In this document: in pieces, positions 45,222 to 54,384 of the stretch | Layout: each line of letters starts with the position of its first letter | Position numbering within the stretch: position 1 is the first letter of the stretch | Assembly: GCF_028649475.1 (NCBI RefSeq) | Contig: NZ_JAQSIP010000006.1 | Coordinates: 248,001 to 312,000 of the forward strand | Direction of reading: 5' to 3' | Length of the DNA stretch: 64,000 nucleotides | Source of the DNA: Curvibacter cyanobacteriorum | GTDB lineage: Bacteria > Pseudomonadota > Gammaproteobacteria > Burkholderiales > Burkholderiaceae_C | Position numbers and translations under genes: made by a program | Notes under the pieces: model-generated | What the model was told of the DNA's origin: nothing | Database searches by the model: none | The model's input: the letters and a program-made list of their open reading frames with translations, nothing else

Positions 45222-45905
45222 ATGTCTCAATTGAATGCCGCCGAGGGCCCGCCCGACTCGGCCGTGCAAAACCGCCTGACCGCCGCGGCCGCGGTGCTGG
45301 CCACGCTATTTTTTGGCGGCTCGTTCGCCATGCAGCTGCATGCGCAGTCGCGCACCGGGCGCACCTTTGCCGAGAGCTTCGCCTACCTGGAGGTGACGAT
45401 CGTGGTCGGCGCGCTGCTGGCCTTTGTGTCGATCGCCTGCCTGCTGCTGTGCCAGCACTGCGTGGCGTCGGACCGGGGCTGGGCCCAATCGAAGCGGGGC
45501 TGGTTCATCGTGGCCAACACCGCGCAGTACCTCTCCATTGCCCAGGGCATGAGCGCCGGTCTGACCGAGTTGGTGTTTGGCATCAAGCACACTTTCGATG
45601 CGGCCGTGCTGGCCCTGGTGCTGGCCCTGAGCGCCACCCTGGTGTGGTGGCTGCTGCTGTTTGTCGCACCGCTGCATGCGCTGCGCCGCTGGTGGCCCCA
45701 CCTGGCCCGGGGCGAGCGCGCCCTGGTCAGCGTGAGCTACGGCCTGATGCTCGCCTTTGTGCTGCTGAGCAACGGCACGATCTACATGATCCAAGACGGT
45801 GCCCCCGACACCCTGGGCTCACTGGCCCAAGCGGTCGGCCGCCAGTTGGTGCAACCCATGACCTGGCTCGACACCTGGGCCCACCCACCACGGGCCACCC
45901 CGTGA
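45222..45905 (+). CDS. four-helix membrane protein of unknown function
   Basis: A 227-residue protein with four predicted membrane helices (about 20-40, 57-80, 125-150 and 165-190). Charged loops such as GWAQSKRGW and ALRRWWPHLARGER lie between them. No family recognised. An in-frame GTG at 45216 is an alternative start; neither has a strong ribosome site. It precedes the 830-residue lipoprotein gene by 22 bases on the same strand, so a common function in the envelope is likely (inference). Confidence 0.7.
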   Translation: MSQLNAAEGPPDSAVQNRLTAAAAVLATLFFGGSFAMQLHAQSRTGRTFAESFAYLEVTIVVGALLAFVSIACLLLCQHCVASDRGWAQSKRGWFIVANTAQYLSIAQGMSAGLTELVFGIKHTFDAAVLALVLALSATLVWWLLLFVAPLHALRRWWPHLARGERALVSVSYGLMLAFVLLSNGTIYMIQDGAPDTLGSLAQAVGRQLVQPMTWLDTWAHPPRATP

Positions 45906-45927
45906 GCCCAGCCCCCAAGGACACCCC

Positions 45928-48420
45928 ATGAAGACCACGACCCCATGGTTCGGCCTGCTGGCCTTGACGCTGAGCACCCTGCTTTCGGCGTGCGGCGGCC
46001 CCACCCCGGTGGACCACTCGACACAGAAGCGCGTCGTGGTGGGCACGGCCGAACACATGCAGGCACGGCGCGACAGCACACGCTTGTCAAGCAAGCCCTT
46101 GCCCACCGGGGTCAGCCACAGCCGCCACCGCAGCCACTTGCTGCAGGCCGCCGATGCGCCCCACCCTTTCACACGGTCCAGCGGCATGGTGTTCCTGCAC
46201 GCCAAGCCCAATGCCCTGGCCCAGGTGGCGTTCCATGAGAACGCCGCAGGCACCGTGTCGAGCGAGGTGCCCAGCCGCTTTGCCATCAGTGACGCGTCGG
46301 TGGTGGCGCGGGCCGAGGCCGACCCCTCGCACCCCAATGGGGTCAGCCTGACCCTGACCGGCAAGAAGGGCAACAGCTACATCACCGCCCTGAACGAGCG
46401 CGGCGACGCCCTGTCCAAGTTCATGGTGCTGGCCGCGGTCCCCCGAGGCGACGTGCTGGTGGTCAGCGACCCCGACATCCACCCGGTGCTGTGCGGCGTG
46501 GTGAACCGCACCGACTACGGCCCGGCCTGTGACCTCAACAACGCCAGCCCCTTTGACCAAGGCCGCAACGGTGCGGGCTTCGACATCAACAACTTCGTCA
46601 AGACCGACACGCGCACCCAGAAGGCCTTGCTGTTCGATCGCGCGGGCTACGCCAAGCTCGCGCAGCTCAACGGTGACCCACGCGGCACCCAGCCGTTCAA
46701 GCAGCGCGCCATTTACTTCGAGGCCATCGACACGCTGGTGGTGCTCAACGATGGCGAAACCAAGGCCACCGACATGGCCGCGGTCAACATCGACATCACG
46801 GGCCAAGCCGTTCCTGCCCAATGGATGACGGCGCTGACCATCCACCATGTCGCCACGCAAGAGGAGTTCAACGACTACATCGACTACGGCAACCAGCTCT
46901 CGGCCAGCCCGCTGCGCCACGCCGACCAGACCGACACCGTGGTCCATGAGGTGACGCCCGACAGCCCCTTGAGCGCGACCCTGGTCGGTGTGCAACTGAG
47001 CGATGGCAACGAACTGCCCGCCAGCGCCAGCAACGTGCAGCAGGTGATGCTCGGCGCCACCGCACCGGTCAAGGCTCGCATCTACCGACTGCAGCGCAGT
47101 GGGGCGCTGACTGGCGACAGCCCCGTCAAGTGCTACATCACGGGCCAGTTCGGACTGATCGAGCCCAAGTTCTCGCTCAAGTCCTTCAAGTCCAAAGTCA
47201 CCACCAGTGTGGGCGGCGACTTCAACTGGAACCGAGGCAAACCCGAACTGGGGGTCAAGATGCAGCCCCTGGTGGACATTGGCGGCCAGGTGGAAGCCCA
47301 GATGAGCGGCGGCATCGGGGTGCAATGCAGCGCTGAATTGGTGGACCTGCACCTGGCCGAGTTTGGTGTACCCATCCTGGGCCACGTCGGGGTGGTGATG
47401 CCGCTGGAGGCCAAGGCGGAGTTCTCGATCGATGGCTCGGTGAACGGCAAGGCCGTGATGGTCACGCCGCACTTCACCCTCAGCAACGCCCAGCAGTCAG
47501 ACCAGGCCGGCGAGGTCGGGTTTTCGTACTCGCCCAGCGGCGGACTGCAAAAGGTATTCAACATGAAGCCCAGCCTGGCACGGCGCGGTCTGGGCTTTGC
47601 CGACGGCACGGAGCTGAAGGGCAATTTGGTTCAGTCTTTCGGGGCTGGTTACAAGATGGGGATCGCCGCCGGCCTGCTGCTGCGCGCCGAAGTCAAGGCC
47701 TGGCTGTTCTCGCTCAAGGTGGACGCCAACGTGGCCGAAGCCCTGCTGGGCGTGCAGGTGGAAAGCAACTACACCATCAACCAGGCCCGCAAAAGCTACG
47801 CCAAGGGCGAGGCCAAGACCGAGGGCGGCATCGGTCTGTTCTTCACGGCGCACCCCTCGATCAGTGTGCACAGCAAGTTCTTCAACATGAGCTTCAACCT
47901 GTTCGACCTGGGCAAGCAGGACCTGTACTTCAGCAAGTTCCCGTTCGAGGCGGAGGCCGAGACCGCGCTGGAACCTTCGGAGGAACTGATGCAGATGAGC
48001 TTCTCGGAATGCGTCATCAACCACGCGATTGGCTATGGCAGCAACACCTGCGACAGCTTCCAGGCGGGCGTCGATTCGCGTGAGCTGACCTACGGCAGCC
48101 AGCAGCTGTCCTTTCCCTTCCGCCCGATGCCGCCCGAGGGCTTCAATTACTACCACCGCTACGTGATCCGGGACAAGGAAAGCAACGCGATCAAGGTGGT
48201 CACCACCCGCGCGGCCCCAGCCGACAACCCGTCGGGGGCCCTGCCGCCCAACACCGACAAGGTGGTGTTCAACAAGTATGGCCTGACGGACATCCTGGCC
48301 GAAGCCATCAGCACGGAATGGGCCAGTCGACGGGGTCTGCCCAACACGGCCTGCTGGGTTTGGGTGAAGGGCAACGCGGAGTTCACCCCGCTGCTCAAAA
48401 GCTGCCCCCTGCGGCAGTGA
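45928..48420 (+). CDS. large lipoprotein of unknown function
   Basis: An 830-residue protein with lipobox LLSAC (lipid-bearing Cys22). After a His/Arg-rich stretch (about 40-75) comes a globular N-terminal half (about 80-400). A region rich in alternating Gly and hydrophobic residues (about 410-690: VTTSVGGDFNWNRGKPELGV, GGQVEAQMSGGIGVQCSAEL, GAGYKMGIAAGLLLRAEVKA) looks like long beta-strands, perhaps a beta-prism or solenoid. Six to eight Cys residues are scattered. No family recognised. Probably surface or outer-membrane-anchored. AAGGACA precedes the ATG. The following 120 bases are an extreme C/G-rich run. Confidence 0.75.
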   Translation: MKTTTPWFGLLALTLSTLLSACGGPTPVDHSTQKRVVVGTAEHMQARRDSTRLSSKPLPTGVSHSRHRSHLLQAADAPHPFTRSSGMVFLHAKPNALAQVAFHENAAGTVSSEVPSRFAISDASVVARAEADPSHPNGVSLTLTGKKGNSYITALNERGDALSKFMVLAAVPRGDVLVVSDPDIHPVLCGVVNRTDYGPACDLNNASPFDQGRNGAGFDINNFVKTDTRTQKALLFDRAGYAKLAQLNGDPRGTQPFKQRAIYFEAIDTLVVLNDGETKATDMAAVNIDITGQAVPAQWMTALTIHHVATQEEFNDYIDYGNQLSASPLRHADQTDTVVHEVTPDSPLSATLVGVQLSDGNELPASASNVQQVMLGATAPVKARIYRLQRSGALTGDSPVKCYITGQFGLIEPKFSLKSFKSKVTTSVGGDFNWNRGKPELGVKMQPLVDIGGQVEAQMSGGIGVQCSAELVDLHLAEFGVPILGHVGVVMPLEAKAEFSIDGSVNGKAVMVTPHFTLSNAQQSDQAGEVGFSYSPSGGLQKVFNMKPSLARRGLGFADGTELKGNLVQSFGAGYKMGIAAGLLLRAEVKAWLFSLKVDANVAEALLGVQVESNYTINQARKSYAKGEAKTEGGIGLFFTAHPSISVHSKFFNMSFNLFDLGKQDLYFSKFPFEAEAETALEPSEELMQMSFSECVINHAIGYGSNTCDSFQAGVDSRELTYGSQQLSFPFRPMPPEGFNYYHRYVIRDKESNAIKVVTTRAAPADNPSGALPPNTDKVVFNKYGLTDILAEAISTEWASRRGLPNTACWVWVKGNAEFTPLLKSCPLRQ

Positions 48421-48549
48421 GCGCACCAGGCGCCCCCGCCCCGCCCCGCCCCGCTCCCGCCCCCGCACGCCGCGCGGCAAGGGGCTGCGGCGCCGCACCG
48501 CACCGCACTGCGCCCGGCCCAGCCCCCAGGCCCCCGAGGCCCTGGCGCC

Positions 48550-49575
48550 TCACGCCGGCCGCAGCACCTTGTCAAAGCGGCGGTCCCACAGGGGCGCCAC
48601 CTGGGCGGGGCCGTCGAGCACCCCCAGCTTCTGGAAGGTGTCCGCCACGTCCTGGTGCCCCGTCACCACCTTGTCACTGACCGGGCGCAGGTCAAAGTCT
48701 TCGCTGCGGTTGTTCCACAGCTCGATCAGGTCCCCCACGGGAATGCGGGTCTCATCCGAGATGGCCCGTGCGTAGTCCAGGTAGTTCTGGTTGGCCCACA
48801 GGTAGGCCCGGCGCAGGCGTTGCAGGTAGTCGGTGATGGCCAGCTGGGTCAGCGGGTCGGACACCGACTTGGGGTTGGCATAGATCGGGAAATTGCCCGA
48901 CAGGTAACCCACCCCGGTCTTCAGCACGCGGGCGCCGTACTTGAGGCGGGCGATCTGACCGTTGTAGCCATAGATGGCCCAGGCATCGAGGTCCCCCCGG
49001 TCAAATGCCGACAGGCCGTCGGCCGGGCTCAGGTTGATGGCGTTGATGTCCGAGAAGCCCAGCCCGGCCTCGGCCAGTTGTTTGCTCAAGAAGTAATGCG
49101 CGGTGGTGGCGCGCACATAGCCCACGCGCTTGCCCTTGAGGTCGGCGATGGTCCTGATGCCGCTGTCCTTGCGCGCCACGGTGACCTGGTTGTTGAGGTC
49201 CTCGCGGACCACGGCAATGAAGCGCACCTGGGCCTTCTGGCGCGCGGCAAACAGGGCGGGGATCTCGCTGCCCGAGCCCAGGTCCAGCGCGTCGCCATTC
49301 AAGGCCTCGATGTGCAGCACCCCGTTGTTGAGCTCGCGCCATTCGATCTTGTAGGGGGTCTGGGTCAGCTTGGCGGCGGTGAGCAGGGCCCGCCAGTTGC
49401 CTTTGTAAGTGCCGATGCGCAGCGTGACCTTGGACAGGTCCTCGCCGGCCGCCAAGGCCGCGGGCGCGGCCGCGCCCAGCCAGGGGGCGGCCAGGGCGGC
49501 ACCCAGGAATTGGCGGCGCGGCCAGGTCGAGGCCGTGAGAGAGGCCTTGGCGGGCCAGGTGGGGGCAGACGTCAT
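48550..49575 (-). CDS. SsuA/NitT-type ABC substrate-binding protein 1
   Basis: A 341-residue periplasmic binding protein. Twin-arginine-like signal (RRQFLGAALAAP) ending PAALAA, then RIGTYKGNWRALLTAAKL, EWRELNNGVLHIEALNGDALDLGSGSEIPAL and DLKGKRVGYVRATTAHY, the pattern of aliphatic sulfonate/nitrate/taurine binding proteins. The start at 49575 is chosen because the upstream frame lacks a signal sequence; GGAG lies about 11 bases before it. It sits 125 bases downstream of a flavin monooxygenase gene on the same strand. No permease or ATPase is adjacent, so it may share the ABC unit at 57006-58882. Confidence 0.9.
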   Translation of the reverse strand: MTSAPTWPAKASLTASTWPRRQFLGAALAAPWLGAAAPAALAAGEDLSKVTLRIGTYKGNWRALLTAAKLTQTPYKIEWRELNNGVLHIEALNGDALDLGSGSEIPALFAARQKAQVRFIAVVREDLNNQVTVARKDSGIRTIADLKGKRVGYVRATTAHYFLSKQLAEAGLGFSDINAINLSPADGLSAFDRGDLDAWAIYGYNGQIARLKYGARVLKTGVGYLSGNFPIYANPKSVSDPLTQLAITDYLQRLRRAYLWANQNYLDYARAISDETRIPVGDLIELWNNRSEDFDLRPVSDKVVTGHQDVADTFQKLGVLDGPAQVAPLWDRRFDKVLRPA

Positions 49576-49700
49576 GGTGATCAGATCTCCAGAAAATGGG
49601 ATGAAGAAGCGAAGTGCGCCCCAGGCGGCCAAGTGCCCCGAGGGCGCCCTGCTGGGGGCTGGAAACGGGCGTGATGGCGCGCGCCCGGCAGGTGGCGGAG

Positions 49701-51092
49701 TCAGGCCGCGACGACGGTGTTCACGGGCGCCTGGCGTGAGCCTGTCTGCGCACGCAGACGGGCTTCGGTGTGCCGGTTGATCGGGAAAGGCAGGTTCAGC
49801 AGATCACGGAACGTGGCCTGCTCCTGGTAGGCGTGGCGCAACAGGCCGCGCGCCTGCAACAGGGGCACGACCAGCTCGACAAAGTCCTTCAGCGAGGTGT
49901 TGGGCAGGGCCTCAAAGAAATTGAAACCATCGGCGGCCCCTTGCTCGAACCAGCGCTGCAGCTCGTCGGCCACCTGCTCAGCGGTGCCGACAAAGGCGCG
50001 CTTGGGTCGGGCATACCAGAGTGCCACCTCGCGCAACGTCCAGCCCGTTTCGGCCGCGATCTGCTTGATGCGGTCGCTGGCCGCCTGTTGGCTGTTGCGG
50101 CCCAGGTCGCCCACGTCGGGGAAAGGCGCATCCAACGGGTACTGCGAAAAATCGTGGTCATTGAAGGGGCGCGCGAGGGCCGCGATGGCGTTCTCGATCG
50201 GCACCAGGGCGGCCAGGGTTTCGTACTTCTCCTCGGCCTCCTGCGCGGTGCGGCCGACAATGGGCCGGATGCCCGGCAGCAGGAACACCTGTTCCGGGTC
50301 ACGGCCCGCAGCCACCACCCGGGCCTTGACGTCGCGGTAGTAGGCCTGGGCCTCCTCGAGGGTGTCCGCGTGGAAGAAGATCGCGTCGGCACGCTGTGCG
50401 GCAAAGGTCTTACCATCCTCCGACGCCCCAGCCTGGAAGATCACCGGTTGCCCCTGACGCGAGCGCGCGATGTTGAGCGGGCCCTCGACCTGAAAGAACT
50501 CGCCCTGATGGTCCAGGCGGTGGAGTTTGGCCGGGTCGAAGAACTGACCTGTGGCCTTGTTGCGCGTCAGGGCGTCGTCCTCCCACGAGTCCCACAGGCC
50601 CTGCACCACGTTGAGGTGCTCATGGGCCAGGCGGTAGCGCACATCGTGGGCGTAGTGCGCTTGGCGGCTGTAGTTGCGGGCGCTGCCGTCCAGCCACGAG
50701 GTCACCACGTTCCAGCCTGCGCGGCCGCCACTGATGTGGTCCAGCGACGCGAACTGCCGCGCCACGGTGAAGGGCTCGCTGTAGCTGGCCGTGACGGTGC
50801 CCACCAGACCGATGTGCCGGGTCACCGCGGCCAGGGCCGACAGAATGGTCAGCGGCTCGAAACGGTTGAGGTAATGCGGGCTCGAGCGCTCCGTGATGTG
50901 CACGCTGTCGGCGACGAACAGAAAGTCAAAGCACCCTTTTTCAGCCAGTTGCGCCTGCTCGGTGTAGAAGCGGAAATTGACGCTGCCATCGGCCACGGCA
51001 GCCTCGTGGCGCCAGTCACCCCAGCCGGCACCGACGCCGTGCAGGACGAAGCCGAGTTTGAGTGTTGGGTTGCGGGAGGTGGAAGGGGACAT
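49701..51092 (-). CDS. FMN-dependent monooxygenase, NtaA/SnaA/DszA family
   Basis: A 463-residue luciferase-like flavin monooxygenase. Family pattern: [29 protein letters not shown] (split), [36 protein letters not shown] and [17 protein letters not shown]. Members of this group use FMNH2 from a separate reductase to oxidise sulfur- or nitrogen-containing compounds (dibenzothiophene sulfone, nitrilotriacetate, pristinamycin). No flavin reductase gene is in the window. The start at 51092 was chosen over upstream starts because the extension is Pro/Arg-rich. Divergent from binding-protein gene 51328. Substrate unknown; organosulfur is suggested by the context. Confidence 0.9.
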   Translation of the reverse strand: MSPSTSRNPTLKLGFVLHGVGAGWGDWRHEAAVADGSVNFRFYTEQAQLAEKGCFDFLFVADSVHITERSSPHYLNRFEPLTILSALAAVTRHIGLVGTVTASYSEPFTVARQFASLDHISGGRAGWNVVTSWLDGSARNYSRQAHYAHDVRYRLAHEHLNVVQGLWDSWEDDALTRNKATGQFFDPAKLHRLDHQGEFFQVEGPLNIARSRQGQPVIFQAGASEDGKTFAAQRADAIFFHADTLEEAQAYYRDVKARVVAAGRDPEQVFLLPGIRPIVGRTAQEAEEKYETLAALVPIENAIAALARPFNDHDFSQYPLDAPFPDVGDLGRNSQQAASDRIKQIAAETGWTLREVALWYARPKRAFVGTAEQVADELQRWFEQGAADGFNFFEALPNTSLKDFVELVVPLLQARGLLRHAYQEQATFRDLLNLPFPINRHTEARLRAQTGSRQAPVNTVVAA

Positions 51093-51327
51093 GGAGCATC
51101 TTTCAAAAGGGGGCCAAAACAAGGAGTCAACGCGGCCCGGGCGTGGCGGCAGGGCCGATCCAGGGCCTCCACGGTAGGCACCTCGGAGGCCCAAGCCAAC
51201 GAAGAAATCAGTCCATGCATATGCGGGCTTTGGGGGCTGCCGAGACCAGGCGCTTCATGCGCAAAACGCCCTTGCTAACGCGTTTTTCGCAGCACGCGCA
51301 GCGGCCGCACGGGCTAGCCTCGCACCC

Positions 51328-52338
51328 ATGACCCAACCCCCTCGCCCCCACCCCATCACCCCACGCCAGAACGCCTGGGCCCCCCGCCTCTCGCGCCGCC
51401 AACTGGTGCTGACCTCCCTGACCGCCCTGCCCGCCTTCAACAGCCTGGCCGCAGACCCGGAACGCCTGCGCATCGGCTACCAGAAGTCGTCCACGCTGAT
51501 GATCTTCTTGAAGTCGCGCGGCCTGCTTGAAAAGGCCCTGGCCCCCTTGCAAGTCAATGTGCAATGGCACGAATTCAACTCGGGTCTGCCGCTGCTGGAG
51601 GCCCTCAACGTGGGCGCCATCGACGCCAGCGCCGACGTGGCCGACGCGGTGCCACCGTTTGCCCTGGCGGCCGGGGCCCGCCTGACCTATTACGCGATCG
51701 AGACGCCCTCACCGCAAGCCCAGGCCATCGTGGTGCGCAAGGATTCCCCGCTGACCAGCGTGGCCCAGCTCAAGGGCCAGAAGGTCGCGTTCGCCAAAGG
51801 CGCCGGGGCCCACTACCTGTTGCTCGAAGCCCTGGCCCAGCAGGGGCTGAGCATCAAGGACATCGAGCCCGCCTACCTGAGCCCAGCCGACGCGCGCGCC
51901 GCTTTTGAAAACGGCAGTGTCGCCGCCTGGGTGATCTGGGACCCGTTCCTGGCCGCGGTGCAGCGCCAGTCGGGGGCCCGCATCCTGCAAGACGGCGCCA
52001 AGCTGTCCAGCTACCGCCGCTTCTACCTGGCCGCCACCCCCTACGCCCAGCGTCGCCCCGACGTGTTGGCCGCGCTTTACGCCCAACTGCAGGCGGCGGG
52101 CGACTGGATCAAAAAGAACCCCAGCCAGGCCGCCGAATGGCACGCCCAGGTGATTGGCCTGGACACGGCCACCGTTGAGGCGGCCAACCAGCGCCGCAGC
52201 TACCGCGTGCAGCCCGTGGATGCCGAGGCGCTGGCGGAGCAACAGCGCATCGCCGACGCCTTCAGTCAGGCGCACATCATCCCGCGCCGGGTGCAGGTGA
52301 ACGAATCGCCCGTGTGGCAACCCAGCGCCACGCGCTGA
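51328..52338 (+). CDS. SsuA-type ABC substrate-binding protein 2
   Basis: A 336-residue periplasmic binding protein with a signal sequence (LSRRQLVLTSLTALPAF, cleavage near LAA-DPE). The pattern RIGYQKSSTLMIFLKSRGLLEKAL, WHEFNSGLPLLEALNVGAIDASADVADAV and VRKDSPLTSVAQLKGQKVAFAKGAG matches aliphatic-sulfonate binding proteins (SsuA). It is divergent from the monooxygenase gene at 49701 and convergent with the acyl-CoA-dehydrogenase-like gene at 52409. No ABC membrane genes adjoin it. Confidence 0.93.
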   Translation: MTQPPRPHPITPRQNAWAPRLSRRQLVLTSLTALPAFNSLAADPERLRIGYQKSSTLMIFLKSRGLLEKALAPLQVNVQWHEFNSGLPLLEALNVGAIDASADVADAVPPFALAAGARLTYYAIETPSPQAQAIVVRKDSPLTSVAQLKGQKVAFAKGAGAHYLLLEALAQQGLSIKDIEPAYLSPADARAAFENGSVAAWVIWDPFLAAVQRQSGARILQDGAKLSSYRRFYLAATPYAQRRPDVLAALYAQLQAAGDWIKKNPSQAAEWHAQVIGLDTATVEAANQRRSYRVQPVDAEALAEQQRIADAFSQAHIIPRRVQVNESPVWQPSATR

Positions 52339-52408
52339 ATGGCTGAAGCGTTGAACCGCTGGTCTCCCAAGCCAGCGCGGCACAGCGCCAGGGCCACAGT
52401 TGCCCGGG

Positions 52409-53554
52409 TCACAGGCCCAGCGCGCGGCGCCCGGCGGCGATCTTGACGCTGTCGTCCTGCGGCGTGTGCACCACGCCACAGAGCACGTCGCGCAACAGGC
52501 GCTCCAGCGGGTTGCGTCGGCTCAAGCCATGGTTGCTGCTCAGGGCCACCGCCTCCTGCACGGCCTTGACGGCGTTCTGGGTGGTGACGGATTTGACAAT
52601 GCCGCTGTCCACCCCGCTGGGCTCCAGGCCGGACTCGAGGTCACAGACCAGGCTGCCAATCAGGCGCACATTGACCTGCAACAGGCTCTCGATGCCGCCC
52701 ACCAGTTCCTGCGCACGCGGCAGGCTGGACAAGGGAGCGCCCAGGCTGGTGGGGACGCGCTCATGCAGGAAGCGCAGCAACCAGTCCCGCGCGGACAGGG
52801 CCACGCCGGTGTAGAGGGCGCCAAAGAAGGCACTCATCTCGGCTTGCATCAGGGGGTCGCCACGGGCCCAGTCGGCGGGCGCGCGCAGGTCGATGGCCGC
52901 GTCGGCCTCGATCAGCACGTCCTCAAACACCACGTCGTGGCTGCCGCTGGCGCGCAGGCCCAGGTGGTCCCAGGTGGGGTCAATTCGGGTGCCAGGCAAG
53001 CCGGCCGGCACCAGGAAAGTCCCGACCCGGGGCTCGGCCTCATCGGTGCGGGCCCACACGGCATACCACCTCAGGATCGGCGAGCCAGTGGAGTAGATCT
53101 TGCGACCCGACAGGCGCCAGCCCTCGGCGGTGCGGCGCGCCGTGGTGGCGGGCAAGCCGCCACGGGCGGGGGTGCCCAGCTCGGGTTCGACGCGCAAGGC
53201 ATTGATCAGGCTGACCTCGCGCAGCGATTCGGTCACCAGGCGCTGCGCCAGCGCCTCGGGCCATGCCGTGTGACGCCGCCCCAGGCCACGGTGCTGCATG
53301 TACTGCATGGTCAGGACCAAGGCGGTGGCGGCATCGCCCTGGGCCACGGCGCCCACCACATCGACCAACTGGCCGACGGTGGCACCCTGCCCACCCAGGC
53401 GCTGCGGTGCCGCCAGGGTCAGCAGTCCCGCCGTGTGCAGGTCCTGGAAGTTCTGGAACGGAAAGCTGCCGTCGCGGTCGTGCTGCGGCGCGCGCGCCGC
53501 AAACTCCACCGCCAAGGTGCGTGCGGTCTGACCCCAGCTCAGCGGGGCGTTCAC
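52409..53554 (-). CDS. SfnB-like acyl-CoA dehydrogenase family flavoprotein
   Basis: A 381-residue FAD-binding acyl-CoA dehydrogenase homologue, similar in pattern to SfnB/DszC-type desulfurisation proteins: FQNFQDLHTAGLLTLAAP, GGQGATVGQLV, WRLSGRKIYSTGSP and FVPAGLPGTRIDPTWDHLGLRASGSHDVVFEDV. These oxidise sulfur-containing or C-S compounds rather than acyl-CoA, though ordinary acyl-CoA dehydrogenase activity cannot be excluded. A GTG start at 53554 overlaps the upstream stop by four bases (GTGA), giving tight coupling to the aldolase gene. Confidence 0.85.
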   Translation of the reverse strand: MNAPLSWGQTARTLAVEFAARAPQHDRDGSFPFQNFQDLHTAGLLTLAAPQRLGGQGATVGQLVDVVGAVAQGDAATALVLTMQYMQHRGLGRRHTAWPEALAQRLVTESLREVSLINALRVEPELGTPARGGLPATTARRTAEGWRLSGRKIYSTGSPILRWYAVWARTDEAEPRVGTFLVPAGLPGTRIDPTWDHLGLRASGSHDVVFEDVLIEADAAIDLRAPADWARGDPLMQAEMSAFFGALYTGVALSARDWLLRFLHERVPTSLGAPLSSLPRAQELVGGIESLLQVNVRLIGSLVCDLESGLEPSGVDSGIVKSVTTQNAVKAVQEAVALSSNHGLSRRNPLERLLRDVLCGVVHTPQDDSVKIAAGRRALGL

Positions 53555-54363
53555 TGCAACACCTCGGGCTGCTCCCGCACGATGATGTCGTAGAAGCTCT
53601 TGAAGGCAAACTCGGCCCCGCCGACGCGGCCCACCTGGCTGTGGGTCAGCTCGGCCACTGCGTGCGGGATCGGCTGCGGTGTGCCTGCGGCCTCGGCCAA
53701 CAACTGGGTGTGGCAGGCGTTGTCGAGGGCGATGTACCACCAGGCGGCGGACTCGACCGAGGGGCCGGCCGTCAAGATGCCATGGTTCTTCAGGATCACC
53801 GCCTTCTTGTTGCCCAGGGCCTTGGCAATGCGGAAACCTTCGTCGGTTTCGAGCACCACGCCACTGAAGGTGTCGAACACGGCGTGGTCCTGGTAGAAGG
53901 CGCAACCGTCCTGGGTCAGCGGGTCGAGCGGGCGGCCAATGGCAGACCAGGCCTTGCCATAGGTGGAATGGGTGTGGGCGGCGGCGGTGATGTCGGGACG
54001 GGCCTCGTGCAAGGCCGCGTGGATGGCAAACGCGGCGCGGTTCAGCGGACCCTCGCCGACCACGATCTCGCCCTTGGCATTGACCAGCAGCAGGTCGGAC
54101 ACCTTGATCTGCGAGAAATGCAGGCCAAAGGGATTGACCCAGAAGTGGTCGTGCAGTTCGGGGTCGCGCGCGGTGATGTGTCCCGCCAGGCCATGGTCAA
54201 AGCCGAAGCGCGAGAACAAGCGAAAAGCCACCGCCAGGCGTTGCTTGCGGTACAGGCGCTCGGCCTCCACCGTGGGGCGGGCGGGGACTTCGTCAAACCA
54301 GTCCTTGCGTTGCGGGTGGGCGTTCTTGACCAGGGTCAGCGGGGTGTTCAAAACAGCAGACAT
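53551..54363 (-). CDS. class II aldolase/adducin family protein
   Basis: A 270-residue class II aldolase/adducin-fold protein. Zn-binding His pair in AAAHTHSTYGKAWS and a further His in LKNHGILTAGPSVESA; catalytic Glu-type region near the N-terminal SRFGFDHGLAGHITARDPE. It could cleave or epimerise a small carbon-oxygen substrate such as a fragment left after desulfonation; the real substrate is unknown. It sits between an SsuD-like gene (22 bases upstream) and the SfnB-like gene (overlapping by four bases), so it belongs to this operon. ATG 54363. Confidence 0.9.
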   Translation of the reverse strand: MSAVLNTPLTLVKNAHPQRKDWFDEVPARPTVEAERLYRKQRLAVAFRLFSRFGFDHGLAGHITARDPELHDHFWVNPFGLHFSQIKVSDLLLVNAKGEIVVGEGPLNRAAFAIHAALHEARPDITAAAHTHSTYGKAWSAIGRPLDPLTQDGCAFYQDHAVFDTFSGVVLETDEGFRIAKALGNKKAVILKNHGILTAGPSVESAAWWYIALDNACHTQLLAEAAGTPQPIPHAVAELTHSQVGRVGGAEFAFKSFYDIIVREQPEVLQ

Positions 54364-54384
54364 GGGGTTCTCCAGGAAAGGGGT

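Noticed and set aside
48421-48549. C/G-rich run with CCCGC repeats after the large lipoprotein gene
   Set aside because: Low-complexity sequence without hairpin or T tract; no feature can be supported beyond its composition.
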